A stretch of DNA of 64,000 nucleotides from Leptolyngbya sp. PCC 7375 (lineage in GTDB: Bacteria > Cyanobacteriota > Cyanobacteriia > Phormidesmidales > Phormidesmidaceae): the NCBI RefSeq assembly GCF_000316115.1, contig NZ_JH993797.1, positions 730,486-794,485 on the forward strand. Direction: 5' to 3'. The position numbers and the translations under genes are program-made. The notes below the pieces were generated by a model that saw only the letters and a program-made list of their open reading frames with translations, ran no database searches and was not told where the DNA came from. Below are positions 10,017-18,851 of this stretch, piece after piece; within the stretch, counting starts at the first letter, position 1, and each line of letters opens with the position of its first letter.

Positions 10017-10351
10017 GCTGCACCATAGGCTTCTGGAAGTTCGGGCACTTCAGCCCAAAGTGTTGGGCCTTGAGCTAGCGCTTCTTTCATTTTGGGCCAG
10101 TTCACCAACCACGTAATGCGCTCGCCATTCGGGAAGGCATTGTAGTGCTTGCCTAAAGTCAGCGGGCAGGACAACCTAGCCTCATGAGCATAAAGCGCAC
10201 GCCTGAGCAATTCACGTAATTTAGTTTCGCCCAAGCCAGCCCCATAACCCATCATTTGAAGAGCTTTTTTGGGGGGCACAAAATCGTCCTCCGGCAAGCC
10301 TACGTGGGCTTCAAGTCGTTCAAGTCTGGCTCTTAGATCATTAATACTCAC
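10013..10351 (-). CDS. small coiled-coil/HTH-like protein, last gene of the early operon
   Basis: 112 aa. It starts at GTG (10351-10349), which overlaps the previous stop as GTGA, the coupling used repeatedly in this operon. The N-terminus (LRARLERLEAHVGL) forms a short heptad helix. The middle (KALQMMGYGAGLGETKLRELL) resembles an HTH segment. Its position next to the integrase would suit an excisionase or directionality factor, but that is inference only. The 3' end overlaps the convergent integrase stop by 4 bp. Confidence 0.65.
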   Translation of the reverse strand: MSINDLRARLERLEAHVGLPEDDFVPPKKALQMMGYGAGLGETKLRELLRRALYAHEARLSCPLTLGKHYNAFPNGERITWLVNWPKMKEALAQGPTLWAEVPELPEAYGAA

Positions 10352-10530
10352 GATTTTCTTCCCTCCCGCACATCAATCTCCCGCTCCACATCCCCCACAA
10401 ACCACCAGCACACGAACCCCCAGACTCTGAGCAGGGCAAATCCCAGGCGCGCATGCCATGGAAGAGGCTGCCACTGGGCTTCGAGTTGAGCCCTAAAATT
10501 TTCTAGATTTTGGCGATCGATGGGGTTCAT
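10348..10530 (-). CDS. small single-pass membrane protein
   Basis: 60 aa from ATG 10530, behind a strong GAGGAAGAGGAG ribosome site. A hydrophobic aromatic segment (LGFALLRVWGFVCWWFV) is probably one membrane helix, followed by a charged tail. The 5' end overlaps the cytosine-methyltransferase 3' end by 38 bp. The function is unknown. Confidence 0.6.
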   Translation of the reverse strand: MNPIDRQNLENFRAQLEAQWQPLPWHARLGFALLRVWGFVCWWFVGDVEREIDVREGRKS

Positions 10531-11251
10531 CACTCCTCTTCCTCTTTTGTGTACTGATTTCTTCCTCTGCGGTCGTCAACGATGGGCCCCCGAGCGCCAC
10601 TGCCTCCTTACCAAAACAAACATTCATAAGCTGCTCCCCGATCCACCGTGTATAGGCGGGTGGGATTGCTTGGGCTAACTCTTTGCCGATCATCCAGTCG
10701 ATACCCATGGCCTGGCGAGCTTCATCGACAAGAAAATTACAGCCAGTAACCGTAATAAACCCATCTCCCTCATAAAGCCTGTTCTTTCCCCGATGACTGG
10801 AGCAGGATCCATCAATCGGCACCACCGGCGACGACATGATCCAAGGATTTACCTCGAAATATCGGTCTCTTTGCACCTGCAATCCAAACATATTGCCCCG
10901 TAGCTTTATGGGATTAATCAGATCAGATTTCGCCCCCGAGACATTCTCAATCACGTAGGGCTTGCCAATCTCCTGGAGCGCTTGGCGCACGATAGGGATT
11001 AACTTAGGGGCTGATGATTGGCTCAGTGATTTGGTGACGCTGTACGCCTGGCATAGTGGGCTAGCGTGAATAACACTGAATTCGCTCAAGTCCAGGACGG
11101 TTAACGCCTCTTGCCAATCCATTTGATGCAATTGGAAGGGATAACGGGGTTGGGGTTTGATGTCCACCCCGACAACATCGAAACCGGCTTGAGCGTAGCC
11201 CATGGCAGCACCACCGGCGCAGCAGAATAGGTCTAACAATTTAGGCTTCAC
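10493..11251 (-). CDS. C5-cytosine DNA methyltransferase, compact phage type
   Basis: 252 aa. The start is GTG 11251-11249, overlapping the previous gene's TGA (GTGA) with GGAGGT six bases upstream; a longer ATG form at 11284 is less likely. Motif I is LLDLFCCAGGAAMGYAQAGF. The catalytic loop is SPLCQAYS, with Leu in place of the usual second Pro, and the motif VI ENV triplet lies in YVIENVSG. The target-recognition region is short, as in phage-encoded orphan enzymes. It may methylate the element's own DNA against host restriction; no cognate endonuclease is adjacent. Confidence 0.87.
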   Translation of the reverse strand: MKPKLLDLFCCAGGAAMGYAQAGFDVVGVDIKPQPRYPFQLHQMDWQEALTVLDLSEFSVIHASPLCQAYSVTKSLSQSSAPKLIPIVRQALQEIGKPYVIENVSGAKSDLINPIKLRGNMFGLQVQRDRYFEVNPWIMSSPVVPIDGSCSSHRGKNRLYEGDGFITVTGCNFLVDEARQAMGIDWMIGKELAQAIPPAYTRWIGEQLMNVCFGKEAVALGGPSLTTAEEEISTQKRKRSDEPHRSPKSRKF

Positions 11252-12261
11252 GCGGCTACCTCCAACAAACTCAACTGTGGCCATGGCTCTTTATCAATGC
11301 GCCGCCGAGCAATCTCACAATTCTCTGGGCTTAGCTCGATCAGTGTGTAATTGCGTCGATGCCGTTTACAGACTTTCCCGGTTGTCCCTGCCCCGCCAAA
11401 CGGATCAAGTACATGTCCATCAACAGGAGCGCTAGACAGAATGCAAGGCTCTATGAGCGCACTGGGCATCACAGCATAGTGCGCCTCTTTGCAGGGCTCT
11501 GAAGCTACGGGCCATACAGATCGTTTGTTTCGAGTGCTTGTCTCTCGCCTCAACTTTGAGCTAACAGCACTTTGACGCTGTTGGGCCTCGAGTGTTTTTC
11601 CTCTAATAAAACTGCTGCCCTGATAACCCGCGATCGCAGATTCCTTAATCACCTCATGGTCAAAGGCATAACGGGGCTGCTTGGTTAACAGAAACAAATA
11701 TTCATGAGCCTTGGTGCAGCGATCTGTGACGCTTTCTGGGAGCGGGTTCTGCTTTTTCCAGATTACATCTTGCCTGAGATGCCATCCATTGGCTTGCAAC
11801 GCCATGGCCACCCGCCATGGAATCCCGATCAGATCTTTCTCTTTGAGCCCATTAGTGAGTCGATCAGGTCGGTTTTGTCTTTTCCCGTCTTCTAGACTCT
11901 CATTGTCTACAGCATTACGCCGTGAGACGGCCCATTTTGAGGCATACGAATCGCCTAGGTTGAGCCATAGACAGCCGTCATCCCTGAGCACTCGCCAGAC
12001 TTGGCGAAATACATGGACAAGGTGAGCGGTGAACATCTCGGGTGTAGGTTCCTGTCCAAGGCAACCATGCCATGAGGGAACAACCATCTCTGGCAATCCT
12101 GGCATAGGCTGATAAGAAATCTCTGGCCAATCACTCCCACCAACCTCGTAATCACGAAGCCCGAAGTATGGCGGGGATGTCACGCAGCAATTGAAATGCT
12201 TCTCGGGAATCTGCGGGAGGATGTTCAGGCAATCGCCTTGGATAATTTGGTTAGTGTTCAT
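11248..12261 (-). CDS. N4-cytosine/N6-adenine DNA methyltransferase (beta class)
   Basis: 337 aa. ATG 12261 is chosen because GGAGGT lies four bases upstream; a GTG four codons earlier is possible. Motif IV comes first (TSPPYFGLRDY) and the AdoMet motif near the C-terminus (VLDPFGGAGTTGKVC), the beta-class circular order. SPPY rather than DPPY favours N4-cytosine but does not prove it. It sits between two other methyltransferase genes in the early operon, without a restriction partner. Confidence 0.87.
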   Translation of the reverse strand: MNTNQIIQGDCLNILPQIPEKHFNCCVTSPPYFGLRDYEVGGSDWPEISYQPMPGLPEMVVPSWHGCLGQEPTPEMFTAHLVHVFRQVWRVLRDDGCLWLNLGDSYASKWAVSRRNAVDNESLEDGKRQNRPDRLTNGLKEKDLIGIPWRVAMALQANGWHLRQDVIWKKQNPLPESVTDRCTKAHEYLFLLTKQPRYAFDHEVIKESAIAGYQGSSFIRGKTLEAQQRQSAVSSKLRRETSTRNKRSVWPVASEPCKEAHYAVMPSALIEPCILSSAPVDGHVLDPFGGAGTTGKVCKRHRRNYTLIELSPENCEIARRRIDKEPWPQLSLLEVAA

Positions 12262-12263
12262 AA

Positions 12264-12896
12264 CTACCTCCACCCGCTAACAAACTGGAACGGCGATTGC
12301 ATCCCTTTTTCTTGCCAACTCCACCGCTTATCCCAAACAAACCACGCACAGGTGACAGAATCAGAACCGGCTGTGTCTCTCCTGAATTTTGGGCGAGGTG
12401 AAACCGGGATTATGTAACGTAAGAAATCTGCTTTATTCTTGAGCATCTCAGCTCTTCCGCCAGTAGGCTCAAGAAAGCTCAGCCTTAATAAAAAGGCGCA
12501 CCCATCAATTGAATTTTCCCAAGACCTTTGCAATATCTGAGCAGCCTGATTGAACGGAGGGTTAGTAACTACCCAGTCAGGGTAAAGCTCGAAGTCCTCT
12601 GTCCAGTATTGCCAAAAATCACACAACGTTGCATCTCTGGGGACTCTGCTTCCTTTGCCCCATGTCAAGTCTGTTTCAATAACCTGAATAATTCGAGAAT
12701 CTTCACGCAATACTCGACTGATGGCACTATTCCCCGCACATGGCTCAAATACAAGTCCCTTAATATCAGCAACATCAAGCAACGCTTTTGTTATCGCCTC
12801 AGGTGTTGGGTAATAGTCGTTCGGAAGACGTTCAAGCTTATTTGCTACTGGTTCAGTATCGCCAAACAACCCTATTTGATTACCTTGTAAAAACAT
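12264..12896 (-). CDS. N6-adenine-type DNA methyltransferase-like protein
   Basis: 210 aa. ATG 12896 overlaps the previous stop as TGATG. Motif I is VFEPCAGNSAIS and motif IV is VVTNPPFNQA, the gamma/alpha-type order with NPPF typical of N6-adenine methyltransferases. No distinct target-recognition domain is visible, so it may be a reduced phage-type enzyme. Together with its two neighbours it gives one element three methyltransferases of different chemistry. Confidence 0.82.
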   Translation of the reverse strand: MFLQGNQIGLFGDTEPVANKLERLPNDYYPTPEAITKALLDVADIKGLVFEPCAGNSAISRVLREDSRIIQVIETDLTWGKGSRVPRDATLCDFWQYWTEDFELYPDWVVTNPPFNQAAQILQRSWENSIDGCAFLLRLSFLEPTGGRAEMLKNKADFLRYIIPVSPRPKFRRDTAGSDSVTCAWFVWDKRWSWQEKGMQSPFQFVSGWR

Positions 12897-13330
12897 CACA
12901 ACTTCTCCCCCACCCCCTCAATCTTCACTCTGCCCGCCAACTCTCTCGCAGCCCTCCCCACCGTCTCGGTTAGCGCCTCAGCTTCCGCCATGGCCCCCAA
13001 CGCCATCCTTGCTGCCTTAGCCCCACTGCAATCCAGTCCCGCCACCAGCCTCAGCCAGGGGCGGTATTGGTGCTCAATAGCAGTCAAAGTAAGAACCATA
13101 ATCGAGTCGCAGGAAAATAACACAAGGGTCTCATCAATGAATTCAGCAACGTAAAGATGATGAGAGATGGACTCGTCAACACTTGTTCCTATGTATTTCA
13201 TAGAAACAGCATATGTATTCAATGGGGATGCTCTATAGAGAATCACGTCCGGCTGCTCATTCGCCCACCGCTCCAGTGCTTCCCGGAGTCGCGCTGGGGT
13301 GAGGGTGGGTTGTGTGGTGGTATCAGACAT
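12896..13330 (-). CDS. hypothetical protein in the early operon
   Basis: 144 aa using ATG 13330 (MSDTTTQPTLTPARLREAL), which has an AAGGA-like site upstream. A longer form from ATG 13411 would begin two bases after the previous stop and cannot be excluded. The N-terminal half is mixed alpha/beta; the C-terminus is Ala-rich and helical (AKAARMALGAMAEAEAL). No recognised family. It is linked by TGATG to the adenine methyltransferase. Confidence 0.6.
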   Translation of the reverse strand: MSDTTTQPTLTPARLREALERWANEQPDVILYRASPLNTYAVSMKYIGTSVDESISHHLYVAEFIDETLVLFSCDSIMVLTLTAIEHQYRPWLRLVAGLDCSGAKAARMALGAMAEAEALTETVGRAARELAGRVKIEGVGEKL

Positions 13331-13413
13331 TGCTTGCTTTCCTTCTATCTCAGACAAAAACGGTGCCCCGCCGGACCATGGGCCGACTTTTAGGCTGTCT
13401 TTAAGTGGCATGA

Positions 13414-13788
13414 TTAAATGTCCAAGCTCAACTGCATTTTGATCTCGACATGTGCTGCACCCATCTGTTGAAGCTTCTGCACGTAGGCAGTCACCTTTGA
13501 CTCTTTGAGCCGCTTGGGCTTGTCGCTCTTCCCATACCCAAGCCAATCCTCAACAAACTGAGTCACGTCAAACTCTTCTGGCTTTTCTTTTCCAATGCGC
13601 TCTATTTGCAGTGCAAAGAAAATATAAGCATCGTCATTGATCAAACCCTCAGACCAAGCTCGTATCAGGTCGTGCATTGCCACGGTGATCGGCATCCGGC
13701 TGTATTTCAGCTCGGCTTTTTCGGCCAGATTCTCGTGTGTCAATTGCCCTGGTTCGGTGTCGGCTGCGGTGGTTAGTGTTGCTGTCAT
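13414..13788 (-). CDS. hypothetical early protein
   Basis: 124 aa. Clear AAGGAG ribosome site before ATG 13788. The centre (DAYIFFALQIERIGKEKPE) is predicted helical and the C-terminus is basic then amphipathic (KPKRLKESKVTAYVQKLQQM). No cysteine cluster or membrane segment. A role near replication is inferred only from the operon position. Confidence 0.65.
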   Translation of the reverse strand: MTATLTTAADTEPGQLTHENLAEKAELKYSRMPITVAMHDLIRAWSEGLINDDAYIFFALQIERIGKEKPEEFDVTQFVEDWLGYGKSDKPKRLKESKVTAYVQKLQQMGAAHVEIKMQLSLDI

Positions 13789-13843
13789 GGTTCTCCTTTT
13801 CAGAAACTTTTGGTTGGGGTTCTAGTGGTCGGTGTAATCAAAC

Positions 13844-14059
13844 TCATCCCTTCTTCTCTAAACTCACTTGCACCCACCCCCGGAAGTAATCAGACTCATC
13901 TCTAATCGCGCCAAGAACCTCCATCGCTTTGGCTGTATTCATTGGTCCATCGCCCACATGCATCATGTTCAACCGCTGTCGCCCCAGGTAAGACAGCCCT
14001 AGATTTTGCGCTTTTTGGCGGGCCATCTCTGACTCGCATCGATAGAAAATTGTTTTCAT
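13844..14059 (-). CDS. small hypothetical protein coupled to the PLD-like gene
   Basis: 71 aa from ATG 14059, two bases after the PLD-like stop codon, suggesting translational coupling. A longer reading from 14095 would overlap that gene. Sequence MKTIFYRCESEMARQKAQ continues mixed polar with MNTAKAMEVLGAIR. No family recognised. Confidence 0.55.
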   Translation of the reverse strand: MKTIFYRCESEMARQKAQNLGLSYLGRQRLNMMHVGDGPMNTAKAMEVLGAIRDESDYFRGWVQVSLEKKG

Positions 14060-14061
14060 TT

Positions 14062-15048
14062 TTAAGTACCAATCCTCCATTCCGGATACACCCATTCACT
14101 GTTCCAATTCAAAGGCTCACTAATAGATGCAATGTCCTGCCAATAGCTGTAGTAAGCATTAACTATCTCTGGGGTTGAAATAGTCACCGCATTTTCAAGA
14201 CTCAGGCCAGCGTTATAAGTGAAATTAAAAGAGCCAGTCCAAACGATTTTGGGACAGAAACTGGAATACTCATGCTCTTCATAAAAAGAGTCGACCATAG
14301 CGGACTCATCTTCATCAAGAAGATCAAAGACATCTTCAGGCTTAAGGTCCAGCAAAATTTTAGGCATAGTTCGATCCCAGGAAGCCTCTAGTACTTCTTC
14401 CCAAGTCGATTGGGACTGGACCTTTTCCTGTTTTCTCGCCTCTATCAAAGCTTGACCTAACTTTTCGGCTAGGTCCTTGTTTTTCATGCAAGACAGATTA
14501 TCGTCAGAGAGGCTCAAATACCAATAAGGCTCAAGAAATCTGCACGTATCTGAGTCATATTCGCCCAAAACGATAAATTTATTATGCATTCTAGGAAAAG
14601 CAGGGTTTCTTTCGCTGTTGTGGTTGCCAACACACCTAACCCCATCAATAGTTGGGTCAGAACAGAAAGAAAGTCCTCTAAGTTTTCGATGATCTCCTCT
14701 TTCGCCTCCCTTAACCTTTGCATATAAGTCCCTAAGATATTGCTTGCTTATTGCCCCGTCTGGCCTCAAGAAATCTTCTTTCTGAACAACAATGCACGAA
14801 TGATCCTGTCTGCCAAGAGCCTCAAGGATCGGGACGCTGGTCAACCACGCAATACACCCTACTGATCCAGAATATTGACTTATCAGATTTTCTAAATTAT
14901 GTTCCAGTTCACGAAAATAAACGGTCACATCCCCAGACTGCACAACTGATTCAACAAAATTCCATTCACCTTTATCTCCAGGCGCGACGTCCGGATGGAA
15001 ATTATTTAAATTGAACTTTTTAGATCTTTGCCCAAAGTCAATCACCAT
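14062..15048 (-). CDS. PLD-like (HKD) domain protein with a split motif
   Basis: 328 aa, start ATG 15048 behind GAGGAAT. An N-terminal alpha/beta half has SVGCIAWLTSVPILEAL. The HKD-type motif is split: RMHNKFIVLGEYD (about residues 150-163) and WTGSFNFTYNAGLSLENA (about 271-288) are separated by roughly 105 residues, including an acidic helical insert (DVFDLLDEDESAM). Single-HKD proteins usually dimerise to form one active site, so this may be a nuclease or phosphodiesterase. Its place between primase-helicase and methyltransferase genes suggests DNA processing or host defence. Confidence 0.75.
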   Translation of the reverse strand: MVIDFGQRSKKFNLNNFHPDVAPGDKGEWNFVESVVQSGDVTVYFRELEHNLENLISQYSGSVGCIAWLTSVPILEALGRQDHSCIVVQKEDFLRPDGAISKQYLRDLYAKVKGGERGDHRKLRGLSFCSDPTIDGVRCVGNHNSERNPAFPRMHNKFIVLGEYDSDTCRFLEPYWYLSLSDDNLSCMKNKDLAEKLGQALIEARKQEKVQSQSTWEEVLEASWDRTMPKILLDLKPEDVFDLLDEDESAMVDSFYEEHEYSSFCPKIVWTGSFNFTYNAGLSLENAVTISTPEIVNAYYSYWQDIASISEPLNWNSEWVYPEWRIGT

Positions 15049-15058
15049 TACGAATTCC

Positions 15059-17173
15059 TCACGCTACTAAACTTCTAAATCTTGTGTACTCAGGTTCGAA
15101 CAACAGCTTGACTGTCCCGGTAGGCCCGTCCCGATGCTTCAAAAAAATCAATTCAGTAATGCCTTTGTCGGGCGAATCGGAATTGTAGTAATCGTCGCGA
15201 TACAGGCCTAAAACAATATCTGCATCCTGCTCGATAGAGCCGCTAGAACGAATATCGCTCATCATCGGCCTTTTCCCGGATCTTGCTTCAACTCCGCGAT
15301 TCACTTGAGCCAGGGCAACAACAGGAACTTTTCGTTCGCCTGCAATAAACTTCAGCCCGCGACTGACTTGGCCTAATTTAGTTGCTTCGCTGGTATCGTC
15401 TCTAAGTGTTGAACCCATCAGCTGTAGATAGTCAATAAAAATCACCTTGGGTTCAACGCTGATAGTGTCAAGGCATTCTTTTAAGGACTCAGTTGTTGGT
15501 GCTCCACCCAGATCAGAGACATCAAACAGATGGATCGGCAAGCCGGTAAGTTTACTAGTCGCATGGCCCAGGGATTCCCATTCATGGGTACTCACCTTGC
15601 CTGCCCTGAGACGTTGCGATGAAATGCCAGACAAAAGAGAAAGTATCCTATAAGAGAGCCTTTTCTTATCCATTTCTAAAGAGAAAAATACAACCTCAAC
15701 GCCTGACTCAGCAATATTTTTTGCTACATTCAGTGTCCATGCGGTTTTGCCCATGGCAGCTCTGCCAATTGGAACGATCAAGTCTCCGTCTTGGAATCCA
15801 CCCCCAAGCATCTCATCCAAATCAGCGAAACCTGTGGATATCCCCAGTGGAGCTTCATTAAGGCTTCTTTCTTCGATCTCTGTGAATAGCTCGCACCCAA
15901 CCTCAGCAATGCTTGCGCCTGCCCCATTTACTCCGTTATTTGCAAAATTTGCTAACGACTGAAGCCGCTTTCCACGCACCCCGAATTCTGTCCCAATCTT
16001 GTTTTCCTGTAGCGTTTGGGCGTAAGGTCTCTCAAAGAGCTGGTTGTACTTGGACACTTCAACCTCTAGCAGCACCTCCTGAGGGATTTCGCCATCCCCA
16101 TCGGCCATAGCCTCAAATTCAGCCCATCCGATTACCCCAATCTGAACATCTTGGGGCACCTCATCAATGTCTTGGCCATAGGCAGTTTGTCCCCACCAAG
16201 CTACCTTCATATCAGAGCCTAGACAGGCGGCCAGGTCTCGATAGCGATCTCGCACACCTTCATGACGGGCATCCAGCATCCCCCCGTCTGGATAGAGCAC
16301 ATAGTCAACCGCTCCCTCTAGCCGCGACAGAACAACCCCTAGCGCACTTCTAAGCTCAGAAGGACTTGCCCCCCATTGAGCCCCAGCAGCACCTATGACA
16401 GGACATCCCAAGCGAAATGCAGCCAATGCAGGCTTAGGCCCAACGCCTTCGACAAAAACGACCTGATTGCTAATCACTTCCTCTGGCCAATAGACCGAAA
16501 GAGGAAGCTCACCTGATGGCATGTGCGGTGTAGAACCATGAACATTTTTTCTGGTCCGAGACGTTAGCCAGTAATACCGAGGTCCTTCGTTGTCGCGGCT
16601 TCTCACCTGAGCGCCACAAATGCGGCCTTCAGCATCACGAGCAAAGCACAGGTAGCCAGGGTACGGAATGTTTAACCGATCTCCTTCAGGACTAGCACCT
16701 GGCAATTTCGGATTGACCGGGCTTGATAGTTTCTGCCACTGGCCAACAGACCTGAAACCAATCTCAGCAATCTGTTTTTCTGTAAAGCCACGACTTAGCA
16801 AATCATTGCGATCGCAATCTTCCAGATCGAGCTGACTAAATACCGAAATGTAGCCGTCGTGCCGTTCTTCAGTACTTAATGCAGCCTCCCGCTCCTGCTG
16901 TTCGGCCATGTAGCGCTGAAGCTTTTTGCGCTCTAATTCAGTTCGCCAAGCTTGATATTCAGCAGGATCGGCAAAAGATTGAACCTCAACCCAAAGACCC
17001 CAAACACCATTCTTGGTCTTACCACGGAAGCCATAGCCAGGAATATCCTGCTTGGTTAGCGCACCCATGCACAGCTGGATGCCTTCAGGAGAGGATTTGC
17101 AGCGCCCATCACTGGACTCACAAATAGGGCAAGGGTTAGAGCGCTTGTTGAGGGTAAATCGACTATGCAGCAT
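15059..17173 (-). CDS. bifunctional primase-helicase (TOPRIM + DnaB-like)
   Basis: 704 aa. The N-terminus has a putative zinc cluster (C15, C18, C25, C35). The middle contains a TOPRIM-like region with VVFVEGVGPKPAL and VDYVLYPDGG. The C-terminal RecA-type helicase has Walker A GRAAMGKT (about residue 473), Walker B VIFIDYLQLM, and DIRSSGSIEQDADIVLGLYR. The layout resembles T7 gp4-like and phage/plasmid primase-helicases. It would drive replication of the element. It overlaps the upstream replication gene by 11 bp. Confidence 0.9.
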   Translation of the reverse strand: MLHSRFTLNKRSNPCPICESSDGRCKSSPEGIQLCMGALTKQDIPGYGFRGKTKNGVWGLWVEVQSFADPAEYQAWRTELERKKLQRYMAEQQEREAALSTEERHDGYISVFSQLDLEDCDRNDLLSRGFTEKQIAEIGFRSVGQWQKLSSPVNPKLPGASPEGDRLNIPYPGYLCFARDAEGRICGAQVRSRDNEGPRYYWLTSRTRKNVHGSTPHMPSGELPLSVYWPEEVISNQVVFVEGVGPKPALAAFRLGCPVIGAAGAQWGASPSELRSALGVVLSRLEGAVDYVLYPDGGMLDARHEGVRDRYRDLAACLGSDMKVAWWGQTAYGQDIDEVPQDVQIGVIGWAEFEAMADGDGEIPQEVLLEVEVSKYNQLFERPYAQTLQENKIGTEFGVRGKRLQSLANFANNGVNGAGASIAEVGCELFTEIEERSLNEAPLGISTGFADLDEMLGGGFQDGDLIVPIGRAAMGKTAWTLNVAKNIAESGVEVVFFSLEMDKKRLSYRILSLLSGISSQRLRAGKVSTHEWESLGHATSKLTGLPIHLFDVSDLGGAPTTESLKECLDTISVEPKVIFIDYLQLMGSTLRDDTSEATKLGQVSRGLKFIAGERKVPVVALAQVNRGVEARSGKRPMMSDIRSSGSIEQDADIVLGLYRDDYYNSDSPDKGITELIFLKHRDGPTGTVKLLFEPEYTRFRSLVA

Positions 17174-18167
17174 GACTAACCTCCCACACCTGAGCCTTTG
17201 GGGTTGGCTGCTCCTGTAACCAGGCTAAATACCGGCTTGCTGATTCCGGGTCTAGTTGAGAGACAATTACCTGCTTTGGGTTGCCACGGAATCGCTCAGG
17301 GACCATCCCATTCAGCTTAAGCCTGTCGATCTCATGGCGGATAGCTGCCCCAACCTCTCTGGCTTTCGCCTCTGGGCTGCTCGCTTCTTCTAGTCGAGCA
17401 ACAATCCCTTCATCTTCCCAGCGTTCTTGGTTTAACCAGGTAGATGGCATCGGGATGTATTTCTTGGTACCCCTCTCCTCTGCCTCCTCTGGGAAGTCAT
17501 TTCCGTTGACCAGATCCCAGGCAGCTAGGATTTTTTTCTTGGAAGCCTTCTTTCGCGCGGTTCGGTACGATTCCCTGGCCTTGCCCACCGAAACTTTCTT
17601 GAACGCAATAGGCCAGAATTCAGATTCAAACTCAAAATCCCAAAGTTCATTCCCAGTTTTTGGCTCCTCAACCTGCTCCCCTACCTCGGAGAAAAGATCC
17701 CCTTGGCCGTCACCCTCTTGGGAGGGTAGGGAGGGTGTATTAGTATTCTTAGTATCTTTGGGTGCCTCATTTAGAAGGGGTGGTGCGCTCTTTTTAGAAG
17801 GGGACCCCTGCTCATTTTGGGTACCCCTATTTCGAGCACCCCTGCTCTTTTTAGAAGGGGTTAGCGACTCTCTCAGTTCGCTTATTTCGTCGGGATGCTT
17901 CCATGATTCCGGTGCTATTGGGACTATGGTGTTTGACTTGCCTGAAGCTGTTTCTACGGATATCATGTCAGCCGCAGACAGTAGGCGGATGGCAGCCCTG
18001 ACAGTATGGTGGTTTAGCCCGCAGCCGCTCGCTATCGTTCCTATCGATTCTGTGCATGTACTGTCGCCAGCCCGAGAGCGGTTAACAATGCGACAATAAA
18101 CGCGATACTCGGGCGTTGTTAGTGGATACTCCTCAAGCTTGTCGGGGATAAAAGCCAGTCCTTTCAT
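17163..18167 (-). CDS. phage-type replication organiser (winged-helix)
   Basis: 334 aa. ATG 18167 overlaps the previous stop as ATGA. An N-terminal helix-turn-helix (SIGTIASGCGLNHHTVRAAIRLL) is followed by a low-complexity linker and a C-terminal segment with FWPIAFKKVSVGKARESYRTARKK and PSTWLNQERWEDE, the signature of lambda-O/DnaD-like phage replication proteins. It probably binds an origin and loads the helicase encoded immediately downstream. The linker (residues about 105-165) is rich in Ser, Lys and Pro. Confidence 0.82.
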   Translation of the reverse strand: MKGLAFIPDKLEEYPLTTPEYRVYCRIVNRSRAGDSTCTESIGTIASGCGLNHHTVRAAIRLLSAADMISVETASGKSNTIVPIAPESWKHPDEISELRESLTPSKKSRGARNRGTQNEQGSPSKKSAPPLLNEAPKDTKNTNTPSLPSQEGDGQGDLFSEVGEQVEEPKTGNELWDFEFESEFWPIAFKKVSVGKARESYRTARKKASKKKILAAWDLVNGNDFPEEAEERGTKKYIPMPSTWLNQERWEDEGIVARLEEASSPEAKAREVGAAIRHEIDRLKLNGMVPERFRGNPKQVIVSQLDPESASRYLAWLQEQPTPKAQVWEVSHAA

Positions 18168-18364
18168 ATCCACCCCTTCTCTGCTGTTTGCCGCAGAACG
18201 TAAATCCTTTTGGTTGTTCCAGGTGTGGCACCAAATGCAATGTCGTAAAGCCTGTAGGCATCCTGACGGATAAAAGTATCAATCGGGTCTGATCCGCCGA
18301 ATGCTTCGTGAATCTTGTCAACAGCATCCACCATGGCAGTTAGCGATGGGATTTCTGAAGTCAT
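18164..18364 (-). CDS. small hypothetical early protein
   Basis: 66 aa. GGGGTAGGG precedes ATG 18364, which overlaps the upstream TGA (ATGA); its own stop overlaps the next start in the same way. Helical, with a basic patch (GTTKRIYVLRQ). No family recognised. Reality is supported by the overlaps at both ends. Confidence 0.6.
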   Translation of the reverse strand: MTSEIPSLTAMVDAVDKIHEAFGGSDPIDTFIRQDAYRLYDIAFGATPGTTKRIYVLRQTAEKGWI

Positions 18365-18540
18365 AGCCCTACCCCCTGCAAATCGATGAGGCGTTGTCTA
18401 ATGCCTGCTGGAGAGCTTCTGTGAATAGCCCATAATTCAAACTTCACTTCATCGCTGATGTGGTCGAAGTTTACTGTTCTCGGCGGATTTTCAGCCGCAC
18501 AAACCCGTCCCCCGTCATCGGCGGTTGTTCGTCTAATCAT
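18361..18540 (-). CDS. very small hypothetical protein
   Basis: 59 aa (MIRRTTADDGGRVCAAENPP...). Its stop overlaps the next ATG as ATGA, and the frame fills an otherwise empty gap in the operon. No strong ribosome site upstream. The C-terminal part (EVKFELWAIHRSSPAGIRQR) looks like an amphipathic helix. No family recognised. Confidence 0.5.
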   Translation of the reverse strand: MIRRTTADDGGRVCAAENPPRTVNFDHISDEVKFELWAIHRSSPAGIRQRLIDLQGVGL

Positions 18541-18605
18541 GATTTCAGGAATTACTTACTAAACAACAATGGAAGTAGATGCACCAAGGAATAACGCTTC
18601 TGCGG

Positions 18606-18851
18606 CTACGGGCTGGCTCTCCCCTCGTTAGTCAGCAAAGTAGAAATAACTTCGCTAGAGCCACTGGGAATTAGCTTCACCTCAACAGTGCAATCCAGCG
18701 CTTGGGCAATATCGGCCAGAGTTGCCAATGTGGTGTTCCCGTTTTTCTCGATTTTCCCCAGCGCCCCTAGAGAAACGGCTGTTTTTGAAGCTACCTGCCT
18801 CATGGTCAGCCCTTGATAGCGTCGAGCTTCGTTGATGAGTTCTCCTATCAC
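18606..18851 (-). CDS. XRE-type HTH protein
   Basis: 81 aa from GTG 18851, which overlaps the previous TGA (GTGA) and has GGGAGG upstream. A much longer frame from 18977 would lie inside the previous gene. The HTH is clear: LTMRQVASKTAVSLGALGKIEKNGNTTLATLADIAQAL. The tail is short and variable. It is a likely DNA-binding regulator of the early operon. Confidence 0.75.
   Translation of the reverse strand: MIGELINEARRYQGLTMRQVASKTAVSLGALGKIEKNGNTTLATLADIAQALDCTVEVKLIPSGSSEVISTLLTNEGRASP

Noticed and set aside
17281..18099. 272-codon plus-strand frame opposite the replication gene
   Set aside because: Antisense shadow of the real gene; Ser/Pro-rich with no recognisable domain.
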